This document shows positions 24,325 to 32,852 of a DNA stretch of 37,780 nucleotides, piece by piece. Positions within the stretch are counted from its first letter, which is position 1, and every line of letters starts with the position of its first letter. This stretch comes from Saprospiraceae bacterium (GTDB lineage: Bacteria > Bacteroidota > Bacteroidia > Chitinophagales > Saprospiraceae), in the NCBI GenBank assembly GCA_013140975.1, contig JABFRV010000054.1, forward strand, positions 1 through 37,780, in the 5' to 3' direction. A program made the translations under genes and the position numbers. The notes below the pieces were generated by a model. It was given only the letters and a program-made list of their open reading frames with translations. It had not been told where the DNA came from and made no database searches.

Positions 24325-24597
24325 TTAGTTCAATTTCTCAACTAGTCCCTTGCCTGCTTTAAAACGTACTACCTTCTTCTTAGGTATCTTAATTTTTTTA
24401 CCCGTTGCCGGATTTCTTCCCTCTCTCGCCTTTCTTACAGCTGTAGAAAAAGTTCCAAATCCCACTAAAGTAATTCTGTCACCTTTTTTTAAAGACTTTT
24501 CTATTGATGCAATCATAGTATCAACAGCTGTAGATGCCTGTGATTTTGTAATTTCGGCAGCTTTTGCTACATTTTCAATTAAATCTGCTTTATTCAT
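24325..24597 (-). CDS. hup: HU-family DNA-binding protein
   Basis: The 90-residue protein has the full HU sequence: MNKADLIENVAKAAEITKSQ at the N-terminus, LVGFGTFSTAVRKAREGRNP in the middle and PKKKVVRFKAGKGLVEKLN at the end. HU dimers bend and compact DNA in the nucleoid. The arm region (GRNPATGKKIKIPKK) carries the conserved Pro that intercalates into DNA. It is a stand-alone gene with a promoter element and a strong terminator. Confidence 0.96.
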   Translation of the reverse strand: MNKADLIENVAKAAEITKSQASTAVDTMIASIEKSLKKGDRITLVGFGTFSTAVRKAREGRNPATGKKIKIPKKKVVRFKAGKGLVEKLN

Positions 24598-24628
24598 TGT
24601 TTTATTTTTTTAGTTATAAAATCAGGAA

Positions 24629-24636
24629 CAAATATA
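24629..24636 (-). promoter_or_regulatory. -7 element of the HU gene
   Basis: On the minus strand TATATTTG matches TAnnTTTG exactly, about 30 bases before the HU ATG. The flanking region is very AT-rich. Confidence 0.45.
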
Positions 24637-24751
24637 TGTAAAATTTTTAAATATGTAATTGATTTTTAAAAAAAAACCTTATTTTATAGGTATTTTCAGC
24701 CTTTTTTATTGATTTTAATACTTTTTAATTCTAATTTATGATCTTCGCAAT

Positions 24752-24991
24752 ATGAAATCCGCCAAATTCTTATTCATTAGTGTTATTTCGATATTTTTTC
24801 TCTGCCTACTTATTTCATGTAACAGAGGCACGGGATGTCCCGCTGAAGATGCTAAGGTAAAAGTTGATAAAAATGGTAATCCAAAGAAAAGAGCTACTTC
24901 CGGTATTTATGACAGTAAAGGAAGAATGAATAGTAAAGGATATAAGTCTGATAGGAGAAAGCCGAAAAAACACAAGAATTACAAGAACTAA
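24752..24991 (+). CDS. Small basic lipoprotein, function unknown
   Basis: The 79-residue protein begins with a lipoprotein signal (KFLFISVISIFFLCLLISC) with the lipid-attachment Cys at residue 23. The mature part is about 56 residues, Lys/Arg/Gly/Asn-rich and without hydrophobic core, ending in KSDRRKPKKHKNYKN. It probably lies disordered on the periplasmic face and could bind nucleic acid, peptidoglycan or lipopolysaccharide, but nothing proves this. The last four bases overlap the end of the convergent isomerase gene. ATCTTCG upstream is a degenerate -7 match. Confidence 0.8.
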   Translation: MKSAKFLFISVISIFFLCLLISCNRGTGCPAEDAKVKVDKNGNPKKRATSGIYDSKGRMNSKGYKSDRRKPKKHKNYKN

Positions 24992-25977
24992 GAGTCCTTT
25001 CCAAGTTCTGTCTTTAAATAATCTATAACTTTAACTTCTACCGGATCTACAGTATTAAGATCTGCTAAATACAAACTTGTGTAATCCAACAAGTGAACCA
25101 AGTACAAGCTCTTCTCAATAAAAGAATCACCCTTAGAGTAGACATCAATTAAGCTTCCTGCAAAATGACCAACAATCTCTTTGGTTAATTCAATTCTTTG
25201 ATCATTTCTATTAAAATCATCCTTATTACGGAGAAATATCACAGCAAAATCATCGCGTTTTTCTCTCCAGCCAACCAATTCATTGTGATTCATCTCCGGA
25301 ATTATATGATGCCAGCATAATCGTTTTGCGTTCTCATTAATCTGTTGTCTGAATCGTACAGCCACAGGTTCTATTCTGTCCGTTGAATAAATAATGGTAG
25401 TTTTTTTGAATAAACTATTTGCAAGGTGTTGGGCTTTTTCCTGTATCTGAGTAGTTTCTAATTGCAACATATCTATTGCTTTTTTCAATTGATCTCTGAA
25501 TTGCCCGTTTATTAATCCCAAATGAAGCAATATATAAAGCTGTGCAACCAAACTATAACCCAAGCAGGCTCTAGGAGAGGTCCAGTTATCCGGTAATTTT
25601 ATATAATCCAAATTTCTTTCTTTCGCCAGATGTATAATTTTTCCACCAGAAGCAATACAAATTACTCTGGCGCCTTTTGATATGCATTCCTGAACATTCT
25701 GATAGGTCTCCTCCGTGTTGCCCGAATAACTCGATGCAATAACTATTGAATTTGAGTTTATGTAAGCCGGAGCCTGATAGGTTTTATTTATTAAATACGG
25801 AATTGAACATTCATTTCTAATAAAACTTGCAATAAAGTCTGCACCGATTCCTGATCCACCCATTCCTGTTACATAAACCAACGTAGGCGAATTCTCTGCT
25901 TTTCGTATTACTGAATTTTCTCCGATTTCCATTGCTTCTGCCAATTGAGCAGGAAAGCGTTTAATCATTTCTAGCAT
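24988..25977 (-). CDS. Bifunctional phosphoglucose/phosphomannose isomerase (SIS domain)
   Basis: The 329-residue protein belongs to the PGI/PMI family first described in archaea and found in many Bacteroidota. It interconverts glucose-6-phosphate, fructose-6-phosphate and mannose-6-phosphate. The two SIS sugar-phosphate sites show as TGMGGSGIGADF and SSYSGNTEET, and the family block INENAKRLCWHHIIPEMNHNEL carries the catalytic Glu and His residues. The Thr/Pro-type residue that distinguishes mannose activity cannot be judged without an alignment. It ends four bases into the opposing lipoprotein gene, and YraN diverges from it. Confidence 0.92.
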   Translation of the reverse strand: MLEMIKRFPAQLAEAMEIGENSVIRKAENSPTLVYVTGMGGSGIGADFIASFIRNECSIPYLINKTYQAPAYINSNSIVIASSYSGNTEETYQNVQECISKGARVICIASGGKIIHLAKERNLDYIKLPDNWTSPRACLGYSLVAQLYILLHLGLINGQFRDQLKKAIDMLQLETTQIQEKAQHLANSLFKKTTIIYSTDRIEPVAVRFRQQINENAKRLCWHHIIPEMNHNELVGWREKRDDFAVIFLRNKDDFNRNDQRIELTKEIVGHFAGSLIDVYSKGDSFIEKSLYLVHLLDYTSLYLADLNTVDPVEVKVIDYLKTELGKDS

Positions 25978-26018
25978 AAATCTTATCTTTGAGTATTAAT
26001 ACACAAAAGTACACGTTT

Positions 26019-26375
26019 ATGAGTCGCCACAATGAAATTGGTGCAATTGGTGAGCTTCTTGCCCTTGAATATTTGCAATCTAAAAATTATGAAATTCTTG
26101 TAACCAACTGGCGTTTTGGCCGGGCTGAAATTGATATTATTGCAATGTTCAAAGACACACTTATTTTTGCCGAAGTGAAAACCCGTTCTTACGATTACTT
26201 TGGAAAACCTGAAGAATTTGTTACATCACGTAAAGAAATGTTGATAGCCCACGCCGCCAATGAGTACATGAAAAAGATTAAGTATGAGTGGGCCATTCGA
26301 TTTGATATTATATCAATCATTTATAGATCCAATTCTGATTTTCAATTGGAACACTTCGAAGATGCCTGGTGGTAG
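26019..26375 (+). CDS. YraN/UPF0102 family protein (predicted endonuclease fold)
   Basis: The ATG at 26019 gives 118 residues, normal for the family; a TTG at 25989 is less likely. The restriction-endonuclease-like PD-(D/E)xK fold is suggested by GELLALEYLQ, FGRAEIDIIAMF and FAEVKTRS, where the D-x-I-A and E-V-K residues form the metal-site pattern. A role in DNA recombination or repair has been proposed for the family but is not proven. It is divergent from the isomerase gene with 41 bp between them. Confidence 0.92.
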   Translation: MSRHNEIGAIGELLALEYLQSKNYEILVTNWRFGRAEIDIIAMFKDTLIFAEVKTRSYDYFGKPEEFVTSRKEMLIAHAANEYMKKIKYEWAIRFDIISIIYRSNSDFQLEHFEDAWW

Positions 26376-26823
26376 GAATGAATTGTCCTGACTTAAAGTC
26401 GGGGTGAATTATGGGTTCTTGTCCAGCCGCGATATAAGGAGAGACAGGCGGGAATGAATATTGTATTAAGATTCTTAAAAAATTATGCTTGTATGGATAA
26501 TGCAACAGAATTTTTTATGGTACTCATTGTTCTAATTTCTAATTGAAAATATTTTAAAATTGGTTGATGCATCCTTCCATCAAACTTTGGTTTAAGCTTA
26601 ATAAAAGAATGCATAAATTAACAGAAGGGTTTACAGTTGTTTGATGTATACTTGTTTCAACTGACAAATTCTGAATGTTGTTTGATGTGCCTCGCTTCTA
26701 GTTCTGATATCATCTGATAACATTTTCATCGAAATAGAATTAACAGTTGATTTATTATTTCGAATGATGTTATATACAATTTATCCATCTTATAATTATA
26801 AAATATACTAAAACATAGTAGCC
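26376..26823. other. Long AT-rich intergenic region before the metalloprotease
   Basis: About 450 bp hold no plausible gene. A 6-bp hairpin CCTGAC-TTAAA-GTCGGG lies at 26386-26402, but it has no T tract. GTTGTTTGATGT occurs twice (26636-26647 and 26677-26688). No exact TAnnTTTG is seen close to the protease ATG. It may be an accessory-region boundary, since the next genes are secreted or duplicated types. Confidence 0.5.
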
Positions 26824-27582
26824 ATGAAAGTAAAGAAAAAAGCTATTCCAAAAAATGAAGCCCTTTCCCTTAAGACCAAAACTTTTCTGCCTGAAGAAAA
26901 AGTTAGGCATATCTACAGAAAGAAAGTTATCTGCTGTACAGATTCCAAAGGACATGCACAACCTGAAGGAAGAGATCTTGCTGAATTAAGAGTTGACGCT
27001 TCTGATGGTTTTATTCCTTTGTGGGCTAAAAATGTTACTTTGAACTGGCGGTTTAGTCGTTCATTTGGTAGCTATTTTCAAAACCCAACAGCTGCTAAAA
27101 CTGAAATAAAAAGACTTCTCGGTGAATCAATCATGGGTTGGCAAGATGCTTGTCCTGTACGGTTTCATGAGAATAATGATACCTGGGATTTTGAAATAAG
27201 AATGCATGCGGAAGATTGTGATGCATCCGGATGTGTTCTCGCTTCTGCTTTCTTTCCTGGACCTGGTCGTAATACCTTATATATCTATCCCACTATGTTT
27301 GAACAATCAAGAGCGGAACAAATTGAAACTTTACAACATGAATTAGGACATGTGTTTGGTCTAAGGCATTTCTTTGCCAATATTACAGAACAAGCATGGC
27401 GCAGTGAGTTGTTTGGTTCTGATAGTCCATTTACAATTATGAATTATGGATCCAATAGCAGATTAACAACCCGTGATCGAAGAGATCTTAAAAAGTTATA
27501 CAAGCAGGTCTGGAATGGGCAGTTAACTGAGATTAATGGTACACCTGTGAAGTTGTTTAGGTCTTATCATATGAATCGGTAA
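26824..27582 (+). CDS. Matrixin-like metalloprotease (metzincin)
   Basis: The 252-residue protein has the metzincin zinc site HExxHxxGxxH as HELGHVFGLRH (ligands H172, H176, H182, catalytic E173) and a Met-turn FTIMNYGS around M206. This fits the matrixin/M10 group. There is no signal peptide or membrane helix: the N-terminus is highly basic (MKVKKKAIPKNEALSLKTKT). It may be cytoplasmic, exported by a non-Sec route, or toxin-like. No propeptide cysteine switch is obvious, although C37, C38 and other Cys exist. A decayed copy of the gene lies 3.4 kb downstream. It stands alone on the plus strand. Confidence 0.9.
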   Translation: MKVKKKAIPKNEALSLKTKTFLPEEKVRHIYRKKVICCTDSKGHAQPEGRDLAELRVDASDGFIPLWAKNVTLNWRFSRSFGSYFQNPTAAKTEIKRLLGESIMGWQDACPVRFHENNDTWDFEIRMHAEDCDASGCVLASAFFPGPGRNTLYIYPTMFEQSRAEQIETLQHELGHVFGLRHFFANITEQAWRSELFGSDSPFTIMNYGSNSRLTTRDRRDLKKLYKQVWNGQLTEINGTPVKLFRSYHMNR

Positions 27583-27788
27583 GGGATTTATATTTCTGGT
27601 ATAAAGGAAAATGGTCTCCATGATTACTTTAGCGTTGATGAATTCATTCTTTCAAAACTTATTCTTACTTTCGACAAGTTTTCGTTCAGAGAGATATTCA
27701 CTCTCTATAATAGATACAATCATCTTAATCAATTATAAAATGACTAGTGATTTTTCTAATATACGAAACGAAATATGGGTTAGAGTAA

Positions 27789-30071
27789 TTATCTAATGAC
27801 AATTCTAATTAGTTGTGAACTATTATTCCCTTTATTTACTTGCAAAAAATAAAAACCTTGTGTTAACTGTCTTGTGTTAATTGAGCCGTCTGAATTTTCT
27901 AAGTTTTTAGTCAATATGGTTTGTCCCAATAAATTATAAACTCTTAGTTTCTCTTCGCTATGCCAATCTGATTGGTCTTTTTTCTTTATAATTATTATTT
28001 CATTATTCTGGAATACAGAATACAATTCCTTAGTATTAGAATCGTCTGTTATCTTATTAAATATATCATGAGTTGTTGTATAAATACCATCATAAGCAAG
28101 GTTCAGTATAATCTTATCACTTCTTTCATAGTCAGCTGATCGAATTATCCTGATTTCTTTATCGGTAGGTTTGAGCCCACTATCGTCATGAATTACATTC
28201 AATCCCAGATCTGTACTAAAGAAGGGTACATCTGTGTATGAATAATTTGTATAACCAAACACCCTATTGTCATTATCAAGGAAAAATCTCGCAGGATTAT
28301 TCTCATAATATTGGGAATAAATATTGTAATTACCAAGAGAATCAATAATGAACGTACCTCGTTTATTTGGCTTCAAGACACCATTAAGAATAAAGTTATC
28401 ATCAAGTAGTTGAACTATCGAGCTTGCATAAAATTCTTTAAATCTTTTGTCTAATTCCCAACTCATTCCTCTGTCCATACTCACTAGAATACCTATAGGA
28501 GTGAAAGCACCTTGTTCAGGATAGGCAATCCAGTGACCATTATGATCCTCAAATATTACAAAATCATTCAATGGGTGAGAAGATCTTTGTATGAATGATT
28601 TTATCTCTACCCAATTTATTCCTCCATTGGTTGAATGGTATAAATAATTTTTCTCAACTGGCGAGCCTATTTTTGTTTTACCAGACAAGAACAATTCATT
28701 CTCAGATGAATAAATATGTAATAAATCTATATTGCCTTGCGGTTCCACAGGTGATTGAATTTCGTCCCAATTATCTAGGGTGCTGTTATAGAGATACAAC
28801 CTGTTGTTTGTAGCGATTGCAAGTGCTTCACCGTTTTTATTAATTCCAATACTACTTACATATTCCTCGTTAATTATTATAGTTTCCCAATCTTTACCTT
28901 CATTGTCAGATTGAAGGTAGTTTCTTCCAAAAAAATTCTCACATGGTCTAAATGCATACAATCGATTGTTTTTGTTCTTAACTACATTTAAGAGATTATC
29001 AATATGTGCGTCGAGCTGTATAGATTTCCATTTCTTGAATTTAGGTGTGAAGCAATAATATTCCGATTGTCCGCAATTATCGCCATAACTAATCAAGGCA
29101 TTCATGCTATCCTTGATAAAACTCTTGGTATCAAAGCCTAAGACTTTTAAACCTGGTGGCAAAGGTAATCGATCGCTCAGCTGATGACATTTAATCCATT
29201 GATCTTCATCTATCCCATTATTCATAAATACCCCTTTGTCTGTTACAATAAATATCTCTGCTTGTGAATTAACAAAATAAAAATAGATTAACCTTGCTAA
29301 ATGCTCAATTTGCAGACTTGAAATTTTTATTTTATTTAATTCCGACTTTGATACATAATTAAAAATGTGAGAACCGCTAAAATTATCCATAAAGTAGATA
29401 GTTCCTCCTTTGGATACAAATGATATTGGAATACTTCTGGGAACCTTTAGCTTAGAATAAATTGATACCTTGGCTGGTTCATCTGTTGTAACTTTGTATG
29501 TTATTAACGAATCGATAAAATTTGAAGTAATAACATAGTTATTCTCATCCGTATAAAAGCTAGTTGACTTAATCCAATAATCGTTTTCATATTTGAAAAT
29601 AAATTTTTCGTAATTAGGATTCCAATAACTATCTGTTCGGTTGATGTATGATTCAGTTTTATAGAATATCTTTCCCTCTTGGTTAACTATTAAGTTTTCT
29701 TTGGGTGAATTAGTGTATTTATCTAATGGATCAAATATATCGTTGTTATAAAGGTATCGCTTACTAGCTCCTGCGCAGCTTACACTATAAACCTTATTGT
29801 CTATTACATTTAAATATGATCTATCCAATGTAAGATAGAACTTATTCTTACCATTATTTATTCCTACTTGTTGCCATGTTGATCCACTATCCTTTGAATG
29901 AAATATGTGATGGTTGTTCTTTAAGCTTACAAAGTAACCATACTCAGAAGATATTGCAACATCTCCAATTTCTAATTGCGAAGATGATTCAGAGCGTCGC
30001 CATGTATCTTGAGTAGTTCCTACTTGAAGTAATATGATTTCTAGGGCTAAAATGGCAAAGAACTTAATCAT
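27789..30071 (-). CDS. Type IX secreted BNR/sortilin-repeat protein
   Basis: The ATG at 30071 gives a signal peptide (MIKFFAILALEIILLQVGTT) and 760 residues. Asp-box/BNR-like repeats characteristic of beta-propellers (SxDxGxxW) recur: HSKDSGSTW, QSDNEGKDWE, HSTNGGINW and VSMDRGMSW, so the body is probably a propeller of the sialidase/Vps10 type. The last about 75 residues are a type A sorting domain (LRVYNLLGQTI ... TQGFYFLQVN). The protein should be exported by Sec, then carried across the outer membrane by the type IX system and attached or released. There is no catalytic sialidase motif visible, so binding rather than hydrolysis is likely. Confidence 0.88.
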   Translation of the reverse strand: MIKFFAILALEIILLQVGTTQDTWRRSESSSQLEIGDVAISSEYGYFVSLKNNHHIFHSKDSGSTWQQVGINNGKNKFYLTLDRSYLNVIDNKVYSVSCAGASKRYLYNNDIFDPLDKYTNSPKENLIVNQEGKIFYKTESYINRTDSYWNPNYEKFIFKYENDYWIKSTSFYTDENNYVITSNFIDSLITYKVTTDEPAKVSIYSKLKVPRSIPISFVSKGGTIYFMDNFSGSHIFNYVSKSELNKIKISSLQIEHLARLIYFYFVNSQAEIFIVTDKGVFMNNGIDEDQWIKCHQLSDRLPLPPGLKVLGFDTKSFIKDSMNALISYGDNCGQSEYYCFTPKFKKWKSIQLDAHIDNLLNVVKNKNNRLYAFRPCENFFGRNYLQSDNEGKDWETIIINEEYVSSIGINKNGEALAIATNNRLYLYNSTLDNWDEIQSPVEPQGNIDLLHIYSSENELFLSGKTKIGSPVEKNYLYHSTNGGINWVEIKSFIQRSSHPLNDFVIFEDHNGHWIAYPEQGAFTPIGILVSMDRGMSWELDKRFKEFYASSIVQLLDDNFILNGVLKPNKRGTFIIDSLGNYNIYSQYYENNPARFFLDNDNRVFGYTNYSYTDVPFFSTDLGLNVIHDDSGLKPTDKEIRIIRSADYERSDKIILNLAYDGIYTTTHDIFNKITDDSNTKELYSVFQNNEIIIIKKKDQSDWHSEEKLRVYNLLGQTILTKNLENSDGSINTRQLTQGFYFLQVNKGNNSSQLIRIVIR

Positions 30072-30086
30072 TTTTATTATCACGTA

Positions 30087-30731
30087 TTAGTTTGGACAAG
30101 AACATAAATAAGTCACTTTCATTCTAATTGATAGGTTAAAACATGGTCCATCTGATGAACAAGCTCCTAAAGGAATCCCAATAGGAGGAGTTCTAAAAAC
30201 TTCATATTTATGAATTGGACCATAAGAGCCATTACATGCTATATTGCCTTGTGTAATAGCAGCGGTTCTTAGTCTCCCGAGTAATTCATTCTGATCTGCG
30301 ACAGTCAGAATATTGTGCTGACTTCCTCCTCCGATTAAACCAATGCATGTAAAGGAGTTACAGCTTTGATTTGTACAATAAAAATAAGGATTTTTACCTG
30401 AGGATAGCTGGGTGTTGAAAGTAAAAAGTGCATCATCATAACAACATGGTCCTAGAGATTGGTTACAATCTACCAAAGCCATGCCACAATTATTGAGTTG
30501 ATTATTAAGTTCCGCAATCAAGGCATCTACAAATGATTCAATGCTTGAATAACTACATGGATTTAAATCAGATTGATTGCAGGATAGTAGCTCATTTTCA
30601 CAGATAATTTTAGCTTCTTGCTTGTTAATTGGTTCTTTAGGCGATAAAGAAGAAATAATTATAAAAGCAATAGGAATAGCTAGGGATAAAATTCTGAAAG
30701 ACTTTGAATAAATTTTAAGATTCTTTTTCAT
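30087..30731 (-). CDS. Cys-rich exported protein, unknown family
   Basis: The ATG at 30731 gives 214 residues with an N-terminal signal/anchor (SFRILSLAIPIAFIIISSLS). After this come 15 Cys, many in pairs (GPCCYDD, FYCTNQSCNSFTCIG, YLCSCPN). This suggests a disulfide-rich extracytoplasmic domain. I recognise no family. It ends 15 bp before the BNR protein start, so they are probably co-transcribed and may act together. An in-frame ATG at 30779 is possible but leads to an awkward N-terminal extension. Confidence 0.8.
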   Translation of the reverse strand: MKKNLKIYSKSFRILSLAIPIAFIIISSLSPKEPINKQEAKIICENELLSCNQSDLNPCSYSSIESFVDALIAELNNQLNNCGMALVDCNQSLGPCCYDDALFTFNTQLSSGKNPYFYCTNQSCNSFTCIGLIGGGSQHNILTVADQNELLGRLRTAAITQGNIACNGSYGPIHKYEVFRTPPIGIPLGACSSDGPCFNLSIRMKVTYLCSCPN

Positions 30732-31207
30732 TTTAAATTGATATATTTCAAATCGTAGATTTGAAATATATCCAAACAAGTTTTTATATTTCTTTAACTA
30801 AGTGTTAACATATGTGTATTATGATTTTACATCACAAACTTAATATTTCATTCTCAATTTCTCTACTCTTATACTTAGAAAGTAAATAAACTGGGTTGAT
30901 TTTCTAATGGTATCCAATATCCGAAAGCAGAGATCTTGCGGAATTAAGCGAACAGTCTGGCTCCAATAGTCCATTTACAATTATGAATTACGGAACGAAT
31001 AGCCGATTGACTGCTCGTGACAAATCTGACCTTAAGAAATTGTATAAACTTGCTTGGAGTGGTCAATTAACTGAGATTAATGGTACACCGATAGAACTGT
31101 TTAGGTCGTATCATATGAATCGTTAATAAGTTTTATATAAAAATATAGGTAGGAGGCATATCTTGCAATAATTGTGGTACAGCTTCCTTTTTGTATTAAA
31201 TATAAAT
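30732..31207. other. Intergenic region holding a protease gene relic
   Basis: Between the Cys-rich gene and the first ELxxTDGT protein, the only recognisable content is the decayed metalloprotease fragment at 30929-31126 on the plus strand. The remainder is AT-rich with no gene. Confidence 0.7.
30929..31126 (+). pseudogene. Decayed copy of the metalloprotease gene with an internal deletion
   Basis: The frame reads ...SRDLAELSEQSGSNSPFTIMNYG... and ends with GTPIELFRSYHMNR and a stop. The last 55 codons match the end of the protease at 26824-27582 in 45 of 55 positions, including the final nine residues. The first part (RDLAEL, 30929-30946) matches protease residues 50-55. About 140 codons in between, including the zinc site, are gone without breaking frame. 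An in-frame stop at 30905 and no start codon upstream show it is not expressed as this protein. Most differences are conservative, so the copy probably diverged while functional before the deletion. Confidence 0.9.
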
Positions 31208-32755
31208 TTATTTATGCAGACTTAATTTCAAAGCCTGAAAGTTTTCTTCTTCGTTAATTCTAACGAAATATATTCCTGATGAATACTGATCACTCAATGG
31301 GATTACTGCATCTTGATAGTTTTCTACATTCAATAGTAATGTACCAGAAGAATTGTACAATTGAATACTAAGTTTTTTTCCTTCATACTCTCTGTTTCTA
31401 ACGATCTGATTATTTACTTGATCATAATACGCAATTGCGGCTGATTGTGTATACACATTCTTCACACCAGTTACCAGATTATAATACCACAACTCCATTC
31501 CGCCCGTTGTTGTCTCTCTTCCAAAAAATACCTTATCCTTAAATAAAAATAATGTTGGTGTGAAAAAAATCTGAAGCGGAATGTATAGGTCAGTTATTCT
31601 TTTATTGGATTTATTAACAGAATCATACTCCCATAATTCTACAATATTGCCAATATTTCTAACATAGTATATTCTTGAAGTTGCAATTACTGCATTAAAA
31701 GATTCCAATACTGTTGGGCCAATACTAGTATTTACAACTTTTGTTCCCGCTTTTGTTCCATCTGATTCCCAAAGGTCTTTTTTTCCGGATCCATTTTTAG
31801 TAAAAAAGTATCTTAATGTACCCACATAAGAATATTCTAGACTTCCCATTGTAGTTAGTTGTTCTAATTTATTTTGTACTGTATCGTAAGCATTTAGAAC
31901 CTGCCCTGCATTAATTATGAACTTCGAACCCAACTGGAATACTGATGTAATATCTCCAATATTGCCTAAGTCATTAAAACCTCTCTTAGCCGTGATATAG
32001 TAATTACTCGATTTCCCGCTTGAATTTTTTCCATAAATAAATAATACGTTCCCGCTACCCGCAGCATCAGTAACAATATCTAAATTAATAAGTGACATTA
32101 CATAAGTTTTCACCAGAACTGATCCATTTGTAGTTCCATCACTGATAATGGCTTGTTTCTGCGTCGCTGATGTGTTTGCATCCGATATTATTAATGCATC
32201 CCCTAATCTTGAATAATTAATTTTTGTTGGGAAATCTTTACTTTCATAAACCATTCTTGTGCCTACAGCTGTACCATTGGTAAACCATATCTGGTCAGGA
32301 GTACTTCCAAATGTCTTAGACCTTACAAAAAACGCAGAATTATTCTTCGCAGGAAATATTCCAAAATCATCTCCTCCAGTTGTGTTCATTAGATACGTAA
32401 CCGTATTATTAATTTCACTATACACATAAAGCCCTCTTGCTTTTCCGTTTCCGGTAAAATACAGATTTGTTCCTGATGCTGTTAAAAATCTTGGATCTCC
32501 AATGCTGTCATTAAGGCTCATTATTGTTGCATTTCCTTTTTCACCAGTGGAGCTTACTATTTTAGTTATAAATGAAGGAACAGCCTGAAAATAAAGAACA
32601 TTTGCTGTTGAAGCTGATTCGATTCCAAAATTATTTATTCCACTTTTTTTATCGCCAGTGAAATCTTTAAGCAGTTCAACAGTTTGTGCTTTGATATAGG
32701 AAGTGCTTGTTAATAATAGCAATAAGCTTATCCTTAAAGTATTTTTCAATGGCAT
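31208..32755 (-). CDS. Type IX secreted ELxxTDGT-repeat protein (paralogue 1)
   Basis: The ATG at 32755 gives 515 residues with a signal peptide (LRISLLLLLTSTSYIKAQ); the in-frame ATG at 32788 is an alternative. The body contains repeats of the ELW-x-TDGT-x-x-GT type (IWFTNGTAVGTRMVYES, DLWESDGTKAGTKVVNTS), which build bladed folds. The end is a type A sorting domain (KLSIQLYNSSGTLLLN ... SGIYFVRI). It is paralogous to the next gene upstream: both start their mature part with ELL-x-D-TGD followed by IESAST. Function is not known; extracellular or surface-bound. Confidence 0.85.
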   Translation of the reverse strand: MPLKNTLRISLLLLLTSTSYIKAQTVELLKDFTGDKKSGINNFGIESASTANVLYFQAVPSFITKIVSSTGEKGNATIMSLNDSIGDPRFLTASGTNLYFTGNGKARGLYVYSEINNTVTYLMNTTGGDDFGIFPAKNNSAFFVRSKTFGSTPDQIWFTNGTAVGTRMVYESKDFPTKINYSRLGDALIISDANTSATQKQAIISDGTTNGSVLVKTYVMSLINLDIVTDAAGSGNVLFIYGKNSSGKSSNYYITAKRGFNDLGNIGDITSVFQLGSKFIINAGQVLNAYDTVQNKLEQLTTMGSLEYSYVGTLRYFFTKNGSGKKDLWESDGTKAGTKVVNTSIGPTVLESFNAVIATSRIYYVRNIGNIVELWEYDSVNKSNKRITDLYIPLQIFFTPTLFLFKDKVFFGRETTTGGMELWYYNLVTGVKNVYTQSAAIAYYDQVNNQIVRNREYEGKKLSIQLYNSSGTLLLNVENYQDAVIPLSDQYSSGIYFVRINEEENFQALKLSLHK

Positions 32756-32852
32756 GAATATTAGTTGTAGATTATTGACAAGTTTCATTTAATAAATAAT
32801 TTCTAATTTAAAATTAGTTTATCGCGCTATTGCTTTGAAAAAAAATCTTACA

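Noticed and set aside
26636-26688. GTTGTTTGATGT repeated twice upstream of the metalloprotease
   Set aside because: Two 12-base copies in AT-rich DNA with no further copies or symmetry are not enough for an operator or repeat element.
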